The notes beneath the pieces were generated by a model. That model had not been told where the DNA came from. It searched no databases and saw only the letters and a list, made by a program, of their open reading frames with translations. Source: Oscillospiraceae bacterium (GTDB taxonomy: Bacteria > Bacillota > Clostridia > Oscillospirales > Oscillospiraceae). Taken from it: a stretch of DNA of 50,154 bases. Location: NCBI GenBank assembly GCA_017861365.1, contig JAGFXR010000012.1, forward strand, positions 1-50,154. Direction: 5' to 3'. Positions 8,623 through 17,323 of the stretch are shown in pieces. Within the stretch, counting starts at the first letter, position 1, and each line of letters starts with the position of its first letter. Made by a program: the position numbers and the translations under genes.

Positions 8623-8873
8623 CCGCGCACCTCCTTGTAGCTTCCATCCGGAGCGGAAATATACACCCGGTTAGGTGTCATTTCAACGCGGCGAAGCACC
8701 ATGAGTGCATTTGACAAATTCCGCTCCGCGATTTTTACGGCATGACTGCATCCTTCTCCCACGATACTTTTCGGTGCTCGCATAATATGTGCGGTAATTC
8801 CCACGCGTTCCAGCACCGAGGCCGTCCGCTGCGCATAGGTGAGAGATCGACAAATTATGAGATAATATACCAT
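8619..8873 (-). CDS. DUF3343, putative Se/S carrier-like protein
   Basis: An 84-residue protein with the DUF3343 pattern: YYLIICRSLTYAQR at the start and a conserved cysteine at 42 in GEGCSHAVKI. The domain is annotated as a possible selenium or sulfur carrier. The cysteine could receive the chalcogen from the desulfurase encoded immediately downstream, with which it overlaps by four bases. GGAG lies nine bases before its ATG. A weak TACAAT box is visible near 8897-8902 but the -35 is poor, so I do not call a promoter. Confidence 0.85.
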   Translation of the reverse strand: MVYYLIICRSLTYAQRTASVLERVGITAHIMRAPKSIVGEGCSHAVKIAERNLSNALMVLRRVEMTPNRVYISAPDGSYKEVRG

Positions 8874-9009
8874 CTACGAACGCTCCTCTCATTTCATTGT
8901 ATGCAGAGGGCTTTCTGAGGACACAAACCGCTCGTGACTTGTCTCCCAGCCGCTCTCATTCGACCGTCTCCGATCATATACCTCGTCAATGCAGAAAAGA
9001 CTGCATGAC

Positions 9010-9051
9010 GATATAAACAGACTCGGCCTCGTGGCCGGGGCCGAATCTGTT
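9010..9051 (-). terminator. Probable terminator after the amidase gene
   Basis: A 13-bp stem with one G-U pair (9016-9028 with 9039-9051) begins seven bases past the amidase stop. The minus-strand tail is TTATAT, only moderately U-rich. A second, smaller hairpin follows at 8985-9009. Confidence 0.5.
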
Positions 9052-9057
9052 CCCGCT

Positions 9058-9627
9058 TTAAAAGAAACCAAAATACCGCATGATTCCGATGTAAATTCCC
9101 TGCGCGAACTGATACTGATTGTCGCGCAGTTTTGTCGCGTCGGATGGATTGGACAGGTATGCCGTCTCTACCAAAATAGCGGGCATCGTGGTTCTTCGCA
9201 GCACATAGAGGGAGGGATTGGCACGGACACCATTATTTCTGGTGCCCACCGTTTCCACGATGCCATCCAGAACCTGCTCCGCAAGCCAATTTGCCTGGGT
9301 ATATAATTGATGAACATACACTTCGGTTCCATTAATCGCGGTGTTGACATTGGCATTTGCGTGAATGCTGATAAAATAGTTGGCCGGCCATGAATTGGCC
9401 ATTCTCACCCGCTCAGCCAGACTGCTGGCGTTGCTTGTGCCCAGTACGGTGTAAGGCGTAGGCCTTGACAGCCGCGCTTCAAAGCGGGGATCATTGTTGA
9501 GCATCTGCGCCAGATACTGTCCGATCTGATAGGTAATGTCCTGTTCATCCAGGCCGTACCACGAGGCGCCGATGTTCGGATTTCCAGTTGGGTTATGTCC
9601 CTGATCAATAAATATTTTAATCGCCAT
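9058..9627 (-). CDS. N-acetylmuramoyl-L-alanine amidase (Amidase_3), no signal peptide
   Basis: A 189-residue protein that is entirely an Amidase_3 domain. Zinc-site candidates are H11 (DQGHN), E28 and H89 (SIHANAN); the catalytic glutamate is E154 (LVETAYLSN). The family cleaves the bond between MurNAc and the stem peptide. There is no signal peptide, membrane span or wall-binding repeat, which is unusual for a host CwlD/CwlC-type enzyme. Forespore or mother-cell amidases released by lysis, or phage endolysins, can look like this, but no phage gene is nearby. GGGAAG precedes the ATG at a good distance. It stands alone between two terminators. Confidence 0.85.
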   Translation of the reverse strand: MAIKIFIDQGHNPTGNPNIGASWYGLDEQDITYQIGQYLAQMLNNDPRFEARLSRPTPYTVLGTSNASSLAERVRMANSWPANYFISIHANANVNTAINGTEVYVHQLYTQANWLAEQVLDGIVETVGTRNNGVRANPSLYVLRRTTMPAILVETAYLSNPSDATKLRDNQYQFAQGIYIGIMRYFGFF

Positions 9628-9756
9628 AATTTCACTTCCCAGTTTTAGTATCCTGTTTTAGTATATTCCGCCGCCGCAGTTCGGGAACCGGAAACAGCAG
9701 GCCGCGGCACCGGATCAGGCTAAAATCTGAACACATATTGATCATCATGCCGCCCA

Positions 9757-9794
9757 ATATAAAAAAGCACCCTGGCTTTAGCCAGAGTGCTTTT
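9757..9794 (-). terminator. Intrinsic terminator after the ispH-rpsA fusion
   Basis: GCAC-CTGGC at 9767-9776 pairs with 9781-9790 across a TTTA loop. On the minus strand the stem is followed by six T residues. It closes the operon that ends at 9811. Confidence 0.88.
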
Positions 9795-9810
9795 ATTAGT
9801 ATATGTTGCG

Positions 9811-11775
9811 TTATTCCGCTTCTGTAACGTCGGCTTCGGGCTCTGCCGTTTTGCGGGCATCTTCCAGAGCAGCGCGGATGGAAAGTGAAATTTTCTTTTT
9901 CTCGGTGTCAATTTCCGTAATCTTTGCTTCCACGATCTGTCCTTCCGACAGAACATCTCCGGGCTTTTCAATGCGGTGATCCGCAATCTGAGAAATGTGA
10001 ATCAGGCCGTCAACGCCGGGAACAACCTCCGCAAAGGCTCCGAAGGTCATCAGCTTGACCACCCGGACAGAAGCAACGTCTCCCACACTGTACTGACCGA
10101 CAAAAACCTCCCAGGGATTCTGCGAACGATCCTTCATGCCAAGGGAAATCTTCTTTTTGTCGGGATCAAAGGAGATCACATAGACCTCAACCTTATCGCC
10201 GGACTTCACTACCTCGGAAGGATTCTTAATGCGGCTCCAAGACAGCTCGGAGATATGAACCATTCCGTCCACGCCGCCGATATCCACAAAAGCTCCATAG
10301 CTTGTCAGAGACTTGACTTCACCCTGATAATGCTTGCCGACCTCAATGGCGCTCCAAACCTCGTTGGCCTTGACGGTGCGCTCTTCCGCGCTCACAGCCC
10401 GAATCGAGCCGACCAGACGGCGGCGGGAGCGGTTCACCTCTGTGATATACAGGCGGACACGTTTTTTAATCAGTTCCTTCATATCTGCCTCACGGGGCAG
10501 ACCGGTCTGAGAAGCCGGTACAAACACGCGGATTCCCCGGACATTGACCACAACACCGCCCTTGTTTTCTTCGGTGACAGTGCCCTCTACTACCGTGTGC
10601 TCCTCTTTGGCGCGCTCCACATCGTCCCAATTTTTCACCGAATCAAGACGTTTTTTAGAGAGTGTGACAATTCCCTCCACATCATTGACACGCATGATAT
10701 AGGTCTCGATTTCATCTCCAACTTTGACCAGATCCTCGGCCTTGACAGAGGGATCGTCCGACAACTCGGACAGGGGTATGTACCCCGCATGCTTCGCGCC
10801 AAGATCCACCTGGATTTCAGTCGGCGTAATATTTACGACAACACCTGTGACCTTCTCCCCCGTATTTAAAGTTTTGATTGATTTCTCCAGCATTTCTGCA
10901 AAGGATTCCTCAATCTCCATCTCTTTGATTTCGTCGCTCATCTTGTCATAGACCTCCTTTATAATCCACCCAGGCGTGGATGCGCCCGCAGTGATGCCAA
11001 CAGAAACCGCATCAGGCATAGCGTCGGACTCGAGTTCCCCTGCATCCTCAATAGAGAGTACCGTCGGGCAAAGTTCGCGGCACAACTCCGCCAGTCTTCT
11101 GGTATTGGAGCTTCTAGGGTCGCCAACGACCACCATGATGTCATTGTTTGCGGCCAACTCCTGTGCCTCTGACTGGCGGTTAACCGTAGCGCTACATATT
11201 GTATCAAAAATTTCGGCATTTGTACACTGTTTTTTTATTTTTTCTAAGCAGGAATTCCATAACACCTGCGTGGAAGTTGTCTGGGAAACAACCGTAATCG
11301 GCAGTTCTCTCAGGTGAGTGTTGTCTCCTATCCAAGCCTCCACAGCGGCTGGGGAATCCAAAATTACGGGCGACCGGCACCAGCCGGCAATGGCCATAAC
11401 CTCAGGGTGAGACGGCGTTCCAATGATCACCGGCGTGCGCCCCCGATTCTCCGCGTCCGAGACGATTTGATGGATTCTAACTACGTTGGGACATGCGGCG
11501 TCTATGATCTCCAAGCCTCTGGCATGAAGCTTCTCATGCACATCCGCGCTCTCGCCGTGAGAGCGCAGGAGCACCGCGGAGCCGTCCGGAATTTCCTCAA
11601 TAGAGGAAACACAGCCGACCCCAAGCTCACCCAAGCGATGAATCACATGTTCATTATGGATAATGGGGCCCAGCATTACGCACGGCCTGCCGCTTGCGGC
11701 CATCTGCTCCGCAAGCTCCACCGCGCGCTTGACGCCATAGCAGAAACCAGCGTGCTTCCCCAAGGTGACCTTCAT
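9811..11775 (-). CDS. ispH-rpsA: IspH reductase fused to ribosomal protein S1
   Basis: A 654-residue fusion. Residues 1-282 are 4-hydroxy-3-methylbut-2-enyl diphosphate reductase, the last step of the MEP isoprenoid pathway. The Fe-S cysteines are C12, C95 and C194; active-site candidates are H73, H123 and E125 (PSHPEV). Residues 306-375, 394-461, 481-549 and 565-635 are four S1 RNA-binding repeats of 30S protein S1 type. The tail is acidic. The reading frame is continuous, so this is a real fusion, as annotated in many Clostridia. It overlaps plsC by four bases. Confidence 0.94.
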   Translation of the reverse strand: MKVTLGKHAGFCYGVKRAVELAEQMAASGRPCVMLGPIIHNEHVIHRLGELGVGCVSSIEEIPDGSAVLLRSHGESADVHEKLHARGLEIIDAACPNVVRIHQIVSDAENRGRTPVIIGTPSHPEVMAIAGWCRSPVILDSPAAVEAWIGDNTHLRELPITVVSQTTSTQVLWNSCLEKIKKQCTNAEIFDTICSATVNRQSEAQELAANNDIMVVVGDPRSSNTRRLAELCRELCPTVLSIEDAGELESDAMPDAVSVGITAGASTPGWIIKEVYDKMSDEIKEMEIEESFAEMLEKSIKTLNTGEKVTGVVVNITPTEIQVDLGAKHAGYIPLSELSDDPSVKAEDLVKVGDEIETYIMRVNDVEGIVTLSKKRLDSVKNWDDVERAKEEHTVVEGTVTEENKGGVVVNVRGIRVFVPASQTGLPREADMKELIKKRVRLYITEVNRSRRRLVGSIRAVSAEERTVKANEVWSAIEVGKHYQGEVKSLTSYGAFVDIGGVDGMVHISELSWSRIKNPSEVVKSGDKVEVYVISFDPDKKKISLGMKDRSQNPWEVFVGQYSVGDVASVRVVKLMTFGAFAEVVPGVDGLIHISQIADHRIEKPGDVLSEGQIVEAKITEIDTEKKKISLSIRAALEDARKTAEPEADVTEAE

Positions 11776-12368
11776 TTGATCTGCCCCTCCAGCCCGTAAA
11801 TCCGTTCACGCATTTCATCGGCGATACGGCGGTAATCCTCCGCAGTGGGCTTTGGCCCTTCCGTTTTTGGATAATAAGCTTCGCCGATCACAATATTAAT
11901 GGGACGAAACCATGTTTTTTTCGGCGCAATAAAAACAGGCAGAACAGGCGCTCCGGTACGCAACGCCAGCATGGCCGCGCCGGTTTTAGCCTCCGCCTCG
12001 CTGTCATCCTTCACCCGGGTTCCCTCGGGAAACATGAGCACTTTCTGGCCGTTTTTCAGATACTTCATAGCCTGCTTGATGGCTCCCACGTCGGACTTTC
12101 CCCGGCGAACACCAAACACGCCCGCATGCTTTAAAATCCAGCCTAAAACCGGAATTTCCAAAAGCTCAGCCTTTGCCATGGGAAACACCTGATAGCGCAG
12201 GCTGGCGGCATAAACCAGATATACCGGATCGGAAAGGCTGCTGTGATTGGCACAGATCAGCGTCGCACCGGACATCAGATGCTCTCTGCCTGTCACTCTG
12301 GCAGGATGGGTCACCTTGAAAAACAGCCATGCCACCATATAACAAAATGTGTAGACCCGATTTCTCAT
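11772..12368 (-). CDS. plsC: 1-acyl-sn-glycerol-3-phosphate acyltransferase
   Basis: A 198-residue membrane-associated acyltransferase. The catalytic NHSSLSD box (H42, D47) and the glycerol-phosphate site FPEGTR (113-118) are intact. It adds the second acyl chain to lysophosphatidic acid to make phosphatidic acid. An N-terminal hydrophobic stretch (about residues 5-20) probably docks it on the membrane. It overlaps both cmk upstream and ispH-rpsA downstream by four bases (ATGA), so the three are translationally chained. The cmk-plsC-ispH order is standard in Clostridia. Confidence 0.93.
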   Translation of the reverse strand: MRNRVYTFCYMVAWLFFKVTHPARVTGREHLMSGATLICANHSSLSDPVYLVYAASLRYQVFPMAKAELLEIPVLGWILKHAGVFGVRRGKSDVGAIKQAMKYLKNGQKVLMFPEGTRVKDDSEAEAKTGAAMLALRTGAPVLPVFIAPKKTWFRPINIVIGEAYYPKTEGPKPTAEDYRRIADEMRERIYGLEGQIK

Positions 12369-13042
12369 ACCGTAAGATGCTCCCTCACAATCTCGAGCAG
12401 CCGCTCGAAGCTCTCCTCCAGGGAATTACCCGTGGTATCGGCCAGAATCGCATCCTCTGCCTTGCAGAGCGGAGCGGCGGCCCGCTTCTCGTCTTTTTCG
12501 TCTCGCTGCAGCATTTCGGAACGAACCGTTTCAAACTCCACCGTCTGCCCTCGCTGCAGCAGCTCCTCATACCGTCTGCGGGCTCTGGCCTCGCAGTCCG
12601 CCGTCAGGAAAATTTTCAAATCCGCCTGAGGCAGCACCACCGTTCCGATATCCCTTCCATCCATGATGATATGATGCTCCTGTGCCAGCTTACGCTGGAT
12701 ATCCAGCAAAAATGCCCGAACCTCCGGTATCGCCGAAACACCTGAAGCATATCGTGAAATCTCGTTTTGGCGGATTTCCTCCGTCACGTCAGTCCCGTTG
12801 AGCAGCATCCTTTGGAGTCCATCCTCACCGTGGCAAATTTCAATGCCGATATCCTTCAGCAGAGCGGTTACCGCCTGTTCGTCCGTGGGGTCAACTCCCC
12901 GTTGGAAGGCATAAAGACCCACGGTGCGGTAGATTGCGCCGGTATCCATGTATAAAAAGCCAAGCTTCTCCGCCAGCAGCTTTGCCAGTGTGGATTTACC
13001 CGCACCGGATGGCCCGTCAATCGCAATGCTTTTGTAACCCAT
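12365..13042 (-). CDS. cmk: Cytidylate kinase
   Basis: A 225-residue protein with the P-loop GPSGAGKST at residues 10-18. Further family signatures are TGAIYRTVGLYA and DGRDIGTVVLP. It phosphorylates CMP and dCMP. The length is normal for the bacterial enzyme. GAGAGG sits five bases before the ATG. The stop overlaps the plsC start by four bases. Upstream lies the HI0933-type flavoprotein, 60 bases away. Confidence 0.95.
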   Translation of the reverse strand: MGYKSIAIDGPSGAGKSTLAKLLAEKLGFLYMDTGAIYRTVGLYAFQRGVDPTDEQAVTALLKDIGIEICHGEDGLQRMLLNGTDVTEEIRQNEISRYASGVSAIPEVRAFLLDIQRKLAQEHHIIMDGRDIGTVVLPQADLKIFLTADCEARARRRYEELLQRGQTVEFETVRSEMLQRDEKDEKRAAAPLCKAEDAILADTTGNSLEESFERLLEIVREHLTV

Positions 13043-13102
13043 TGAAACCTCTCACTTTCCATGATCCGTCAGATGTAGTACGGCGGTGTTTCTCCGTCGT
13101 GT

Positions 13103-14359
13103 TCAGCCCCCGAAGCCATCGTCGCGCACATACCGTCCGGCCGATTCTCCGGCGATCTTTCCGGTGGCCCAGGCAATCTGGAGGTTAAACCCTCCTGTGT
13201 ACGCATCCACATCGATCAGCTCACCCGCGAAATACAATCCTTGTATTCGCTTTGAGGCCATTGTCCCCGGGTCGATCTCACCAACCTTAATCCCTCCGGA
13301 GGTGACAACCGCCTCTTCCAGCGGCCTGGGTCCGGTCACGCGAATCCTAAATGCCTTTAGTGTTTCCAAAAGGGCTCTGCGCTGCTGCCGGGTCACGGAA
13401 TGGACACGAGTTTCCGGTGCAATGCCGCTGCGCTCAATGATCACGGGGATGAGCTTCTGGGGCAGGAGGTCATCCAGCGCGTTCTGGAATTCCCTGTTCG
13501 CATATGTCTCAAAATCGCGTAGCAGCCGGGTATCCAGCTTCTGTTCATCCAGTGCGGGCTTCAAATCAATCACAATCGTGTAGCGCTCACGCTGCATATC
13601 TCTTAAATGAGCGCTGGCACTTAAAATTAAAGGTCCGGATAAACCAAAATGGGTGAACAAAAGTTCACCCTGGTCGGAAAAGACCACCTTGCCCTTTTGA
13701 TTCTTCACTTGAATGGATATATTTTTCAGCGACAACCCCTGCAGCTGCCGACAGGTATCGCCCTCCGTCTCCAACGGCACCAGAGAGGGCTTTGGCTCTA
13801 TAATCGTGTGACCCAGACGGGAGGCGATTTCATACCCGTCCCCCGTGGAACCGGTTCCGGGATAGGAAGCACCTCCCGTGGCCAGCACGGCGGCCCCGCA
13901 GTTCAACTCCCCCCGTCCGGTCAGTACCCCCGTCACTGAACCGTCTTTCACCATAATGTCGGAAACACGCTCCTGGAGAATGGCAACACCCTTGCGGCGC
14001 AGCTCCAGCAGTAAGGCGTCAATGACGTCGGCCGCCCGATCCGACTGTGGAAACACCCGGTTGCCCCGTTCTGTTTTTAGAGGCACCCCAAGACCCTCAA
14101 AATAAGTCTTGACCGCCGCTGGCGGAAACCGGGTCATAGCGCTGTAAAGAAATTTCCCATTACATGGCGTATTTCTGAGCACGTCTTCTGCCAAGCAGTC
14201 GTTGGTCAGATTGCATCGTCCCTTACCGGTAATGTAAAGCTTTCGCCCTAACTTTTGATTCCGTTCCAAGAGCAGTACGCTTGCACCTGTCCCAGCGGCG
14301 GAAAGGGCGGCCAGGCAGCCTGCCGCACCGCCACCAATGATCACAACATCAGTTTTCAT
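13103..14359 (-). CDS. HI0933/BaiN-type NAD(P)/FAD-dependent oxidoreductase
   Basis: A 418-residue flavoprotein. The N-terminal FAD-binding motif is VVIIGGGAAGCLAALSAA, followed by ERNQKLGRKLYITGKGRCNLTND, the hallmark of the HI0933 family. GGIKVGEIDPGTMASK and the C-terminal GGFNLQIAWATGKIAGE complete the cofactor site. Substrates of the family are mostly unknown, and one member, BaiN, is linked to bile-acid dehydroxylation. I would not transfer that role on this evidence. It overlaps the RpiR-type regulator by 11 bases and precedes cmk. Confidence 0.88.
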   Translation of the reverse strand: MKTDVVIIGGGAAGCLAALSAAGTGASVLLLERNQKLGRKLYITGKGRCNLTNDCLAEDVLRNTPCNGKFLYSAMTRFPPAAVKTYFEGLGVPLKTERGNRVFPQSDRAADVIDALLLELRRKGVAILQERVSDIMVKDGSVTGVLTGRGELNCGAAVLATGGASYPGTGSTGDGYEIASRLGHTIIEPKPSLVPLETEGDTCRQLQGLSLKNISIQVKNQKGKVVFSDQGELLFTHFGLSGPLILSASAHLRDMQRERYTIVIDLKPALDEQKLDTRLLRDFETYANREFQNALDDLLPQKLIPVIIERSGIAPETRVHSVTRQQRRALLETLKAFRIRVTGPRPLEEAVVTSGGIKVGEIDPGTMASKRIQGLYFAGELIDVDAYTGGFNLQIAWATGKIAGESAGRYVRDDGFGG

Positions 14360-15218
14360 ATTCTACTTTCTCGTAAACCTCATAGTCCGCCCAGATTTTT
14401 TCCAGCTTGGCGAAGGTGGCGTACACTTCGTCATTCTTTTTGCGCCCCACCGCCACGATCAGCGCGTTAATCAAGCTCAGGGGCGCCACCAGCGAATCCA
14501 CAAAGGATGCCATATCGCTCTTTGCCAGCAATTTATACGAGGCTGTTTCCGCCAACGGGGAACGCTCGCTGTCCGTAATGGCCACTACCTCCGCACCCTG
14601 ATCCTTTGCAAACTCCATTGCCCGTACCGTGCGGGTGGAATAGCGGGGGTAGCTGATACCGATCACCACGTCACCGGGTCCCACCCACAGCAGCTGCTCA
14701 AACATCTCGCTGGCGAGGGTCGTATGTACCTGGGTGACATTCTTAAACATTAGATTGAGATAAAACCCCATAAAGCTTGCAAGGGCATTGGACGAGCGCA
14801 CGCCGATGATATAAATATGCTTGGCATTGGCAATCGCATCCACTGCGGCGGCAAATTCCGTACGGTCAAGCTCATCCAACGACATGCGGATTTTCTCCAC
14901 ATCCGCCTGCATGACCATAGACGGAATGTCGTGATTTCCGATTCTGTCGTTGGATACCTCAATACGCTGTATGGTGGTCAGCTTGTTGCGAATCATTTCC
15001 TGCAGTGCCTTCTGCATGGCGGGATATCCCTCGTATCCCAGCTCGGCCGCGAACCGCACCACCGTGGATTCGCTGACGTGAGTCGTCACGCCAAGCTTGC
15101 TGGCGGTCATAAACGCCGCTTTGTCATAAGATTCTAAAATAAAGGCTCCGATCCGCTTTTGCCCTTTGGAAAAACCGGGCATCTCCTGCTGGATCACCGC
15201 CAAGATATCACGTGTCAT
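14349..15218 (-). CDS. MurR/RpiR family transcriptional regulator
   Basis: A 289-residue regulator. Residues 1-75 form the RpiR helix-turn-helix (LGVTTHVSESTVVRFAAELGYEGYPAMQ). Residues 125-250 form a SIS sugar-phosphate-binding domain (IYIIGVRSSNALASFMGFYLN). Members typically sense phosphosugars. No sugar genes sit next to it; it heads the flavoprotein-cmk-plsC-ispH operon. A strong ribosome site (GGAGG) precedes the ATG. A promoter and a 10-bp inverted repeat lie upstream, which suggests autoregulation. Confidence 0.9.
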   Translation of the reverse strand: MTRDILAVIQQEMPGFSKGQKRIGAFILESYDKAAFMTASKLGVTTHVSESTVVRFAAELGYEGYPAMQKALQEMIRNKLTTIQRIEVSNDRIGNHDIPSMVMQADVEKIRMSLDELDRTEFAAAVDAIANAKHIYIIGVRSSNALASFMGFYLNLMFKNVTQVHTTLASEMFEQLLWVGPGDVVIGISYPRYSTRTVRAMEFAKDQGAEVVAITDSERSPLAETASYKLLAKSDMASFVDSLVAPLSLINALIVAVGRKKNDEVYATFAKLEKIWADYEVYEKVEYEN

Positions 15219-15300
15219 ATGGTTACCTCCGTTGCCTTCCTTCTACACAAAATCAGTTTATTGTATATCCGTTTGCGCTTCAAGTGGTATTCTTGCTCCT

Positions 15301-15329
15301 ATCATAACTTGAACGGGAAGGAAAAGCAA
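15301..15329 (-). promoter_or_regulatory. Promoter for the rpiR-type operon
   Basis: TTGCTT, a 17-base spacer and TATGAT on the minus strand, about 80 bases before the regulator's ATG. Confidence 0.65.
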
Positions 15330-15334
15330 CTGTT

Positions 15335-15366
15335 TTTTGCAAGTATATCAGAAATCACTTGCAAAA
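15335..15366. promoter_or_regulatory. 10-bp inverted repeat upstream of the rpiR-type promoter
   Basis: TTTTGCAAGT at 15335-15344 and its exact reverse complement at 15357-15366, separated by 12 bases. The repeat begins six bases upstream of the -35 box. It may be an operator for the RpiR-type protein. It could also act as a weak AT-rich terminator for rluB, although there is no T-tail. Confidence 0.5.
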
Positions 15367-15390
15367 TATGATGTACAGTTTTATAGTGAA

Positions 15391-16089
15391 TTACCTCGTC
15401 AGTAATAGCAACTCCTGTTCTGACAGCTTTCTCCATTGGCCCGGAGGCAAATCTCCCAGAAGCAGCTGCCCGATTCTGATCCGCGTCAGCTGCGACACCT
15501 GCAGTCCGGCGGCGGCGCACATGCGCCGTACCTGCCTGTTCTTTCCCTCGTGGATCGTCACCGAAATCAAGTTCTGCCCGATCTGTCTAACGGCCGCTGG
15601 CCGGAGAAGAATGCCGTCTATCGTCATGGGCTTTGACAGAACCGGAATCGCTGTTCTAACGTCGCCGGCAACCCCCACCAGATATTCCTTCTCCACCTCG
15701 TGTCTCGGGTGAATCAGACGGTTTGTCCATTCTCCGTCATTGGTGAGTAGAAGCAGCCCCTGAGAATCCATATCCAGCCGTCCCACCGGCCAGACCCGGA
15801 CGCCGCAGCTGGCCACCAGCCCCGCAACCGTTTTTCTGCCTTTTTCATCGGAGAGTGTGGTCACATAGCCACGGGGCTTATTGAGCATCAGATAGGTCTT
15901 TTCCGAATGCTCAACCAAAGGCGCCCCGTCCACCAGGATGGTGTCGCATAGGGGATCCGCTTTGTCTCCCACACCTGCTGTTCTTCCATTGACCGTGATT
16001 CTTCCCGCCGACAGCAGCGCCTCCGCCGCCCGGCGGGAGCAGACTCCCGCCGAGGAAAGTATTTTTTGCAGCCGTTCCACGGCGGGCAT
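15391..16089 (-). CDS. rluB: RsuA/RluB-type pseudouridine synthase
   Basis: A 232-residue protein. An S4 RNA-binding domain occupies residues 4-50 (RLQKILSSAGVCSRRAAEALL). The catalytic aspartate is D106 in VGRLDMDSQGLLLLTND. The family converts a uridine of rRNA to pseudouridine; RluB acts on 23S rRNA. The length and the order behind dacF match rluB in Clostridia. The ATG is preceded by AGGAAGGGG. A distinction from RsuA rests on context rather than sequence. Confidence 0.9.
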   Translation of the reverse strand: MPAVERLQKILSSAGVCSRRAAEALLSAGRITVNGRTAGVGDKADPLCDTILVDGAPLVEHSEKTYLMLNKPRGYVTTLSDEKGRKTVAGLVASCGVRVWPVGRLDMDSQGLLLLTNDGEWTNRLIHPRHEVEKEYLVGVAGDVRTAIPVLSKPMTIDGILLRPAAVRQIGQNLISVTIHEGKNRQVRRMCAAAGLQVSQLTRIRIGQLLLGDLPPGQWRKLSEQELLLLTR

Positions 16090-16117
16090 CCCCTTCCTAT
16101 CAGGATCTGAAGCGTAT

Positions 16118-17281
16118 TTACGAGACAGACGGCAGTTCCAGCTCCAAAAGCTTTGCCGCCAGTACGGATGTTTTCTCGCTTCGAAACAAATCCAGAATAT
16201 GCTGTAAAAGACTTTTATCCGTGAATACTTCCTTGTGGACGGAGTTCTGATAAATGAGCGTGATCTCCTTCACCTTAGTACCGTTCAGGTAGAAGGTGAT
16301 GCTGCCCGCTTCCGCTCCCGCCAAAACAGGCGCTTCCACCGAATCCGGCAGAGAAAGCTCGTACGTCATGTTTTCATCCTCAGCCAACGGATAAGAAAAA
16401 TCCTCCGTAGGCACCACGTTCGTAAACCGCACCAGGCTGTTTGTCACAGGGATGGAACAAACACTCTCATCCGTATCGCAGAAGCTCTGCGTTTTCCACT
16501 TAGAAAATCCATATTCGTACAGCTTTGCGTGATCCACCCAGTCATTGGAATCCTTGAGCGTTACCACGATCAGGCGCTGCCCATCCTGCTCCGCGCAGGT
16601 AATAAGGGTCCGCCCCGCCGCTTCGGTATAGCCGGTTTTCATTCCAATACAGCCCTCATACCGCCATAGAAGCTTATTGTGATTGACAAACGACCTGGTG
16701 CCGATGGTGATGGATTTTGTCGCGACAATTTGGGAAATGGTCTCATTTTTCATGCATTCCATCGCAAGCAGGGACATGTCGTAAGCAGTTGAATAATGTC
16801 CTTCCTCATCCAGTCCATTGGGATTGGCAAAATGGGTATCCGTCATGCCAAGCTCCTGGGCACGCTCATTCATCCAAGCGACGAAGGTATCAACATCGCC
16901 CGCACAGGAGCTGGCAATGGCGATGGCCGCGTCATTACCGGACGACAGCAGCAGACCGTAAAGCAGCTCCTCACGGGTCACTTCCTCCCCGGCTTCCAGA
17001 TACATGGACGAGCCCTCCGCACCGGTCCACGCCGGCTGGATTTCCACCAGCTTGCTGAGGTCATCCCAGTGCTCCGCCGCAAGCAGCGCCGTCATAAGCT
17101 TGGTAATGCTGGCAATCGAGCGCTGCTCATGCTCGTTTTGAGCATAGAGGACCCGCCCGGTATCCGCATCAACCAAAATGGCAGCCTCGGCGGAAAGCGT
17201 GGGCGGGTTCTGTACGGCCAGTGCGCCGCTTCCAAAGGTCAATGCCAGCAGACAGCCGATCAAAACCGTCATTCGTCTCAA
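16118..17281 (-). CDS. dacF: D-alanyl-D-alanine carboxypeptidase
   Basis: A 387-residue penicillin-binding carboxypeptidase (S11). It has a signal peptide (MRRMTVLIGCLLALTFGSGALA) and the motifs SITK (58-61), SGN (114-116) and KTG (215-217), all intact. It trims the terminal D-alanine from peptidoglycan stem peptides outside the membrane. A C-terminal beta-rich domain follows. GGAG is eight bases upstream of a TTG at 17279-17281, whereas the in-frame GTG overlaps that site, so TTG is the likely start. It follows gerW by 42 bases; DacF homologues act in sporulation. Confidence 0.9.
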   Translation of the reverse strand: MRRMTVLIGCLLALTFGSGALAVQNPPTLSAEAAILVDADTGRVLYAQNEHEQRSIASITKLMTALLAAEHWDDLSKLVEIQPAWTGAEGSSMYLEAGEEVTREELLYGLLLSSGNDAAIAIASSCAGDVDTFVAWMNERAQELGMTDTHFANPNGLDEEGHYSTAYDMSLLAMECMKNETISQIVATKSITIGTRSFVNHNKLLWRYEGCIGMKTGYTEAAGRTLITCAEQDGQRLIVVTLKDSNDWVDHAKLYEYGFSKWKTQSFCDTDESVCSIPVTNSLVRFTNVVPTEDFSYPLAEDENMTYELSLPDSVEAPVLAGAEAGSITFYLNGTKVKEITLIYQNSVHKEVFTDKSLLQHILDLFRSEKTSVLAAKLLELELPSVS

Positions 17282-17323
17282 TAGTACCACTCCAGAAACA
17301 GTCAGATGGTACTAGTATAAACG

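Noticed and set aside
9058-9627. Prophage remnant with endolysin
   Set aside because: The amidase resembles an endolysin in lacking a signal, but there is no holin, structural gene, integrase or att repeat nearby.
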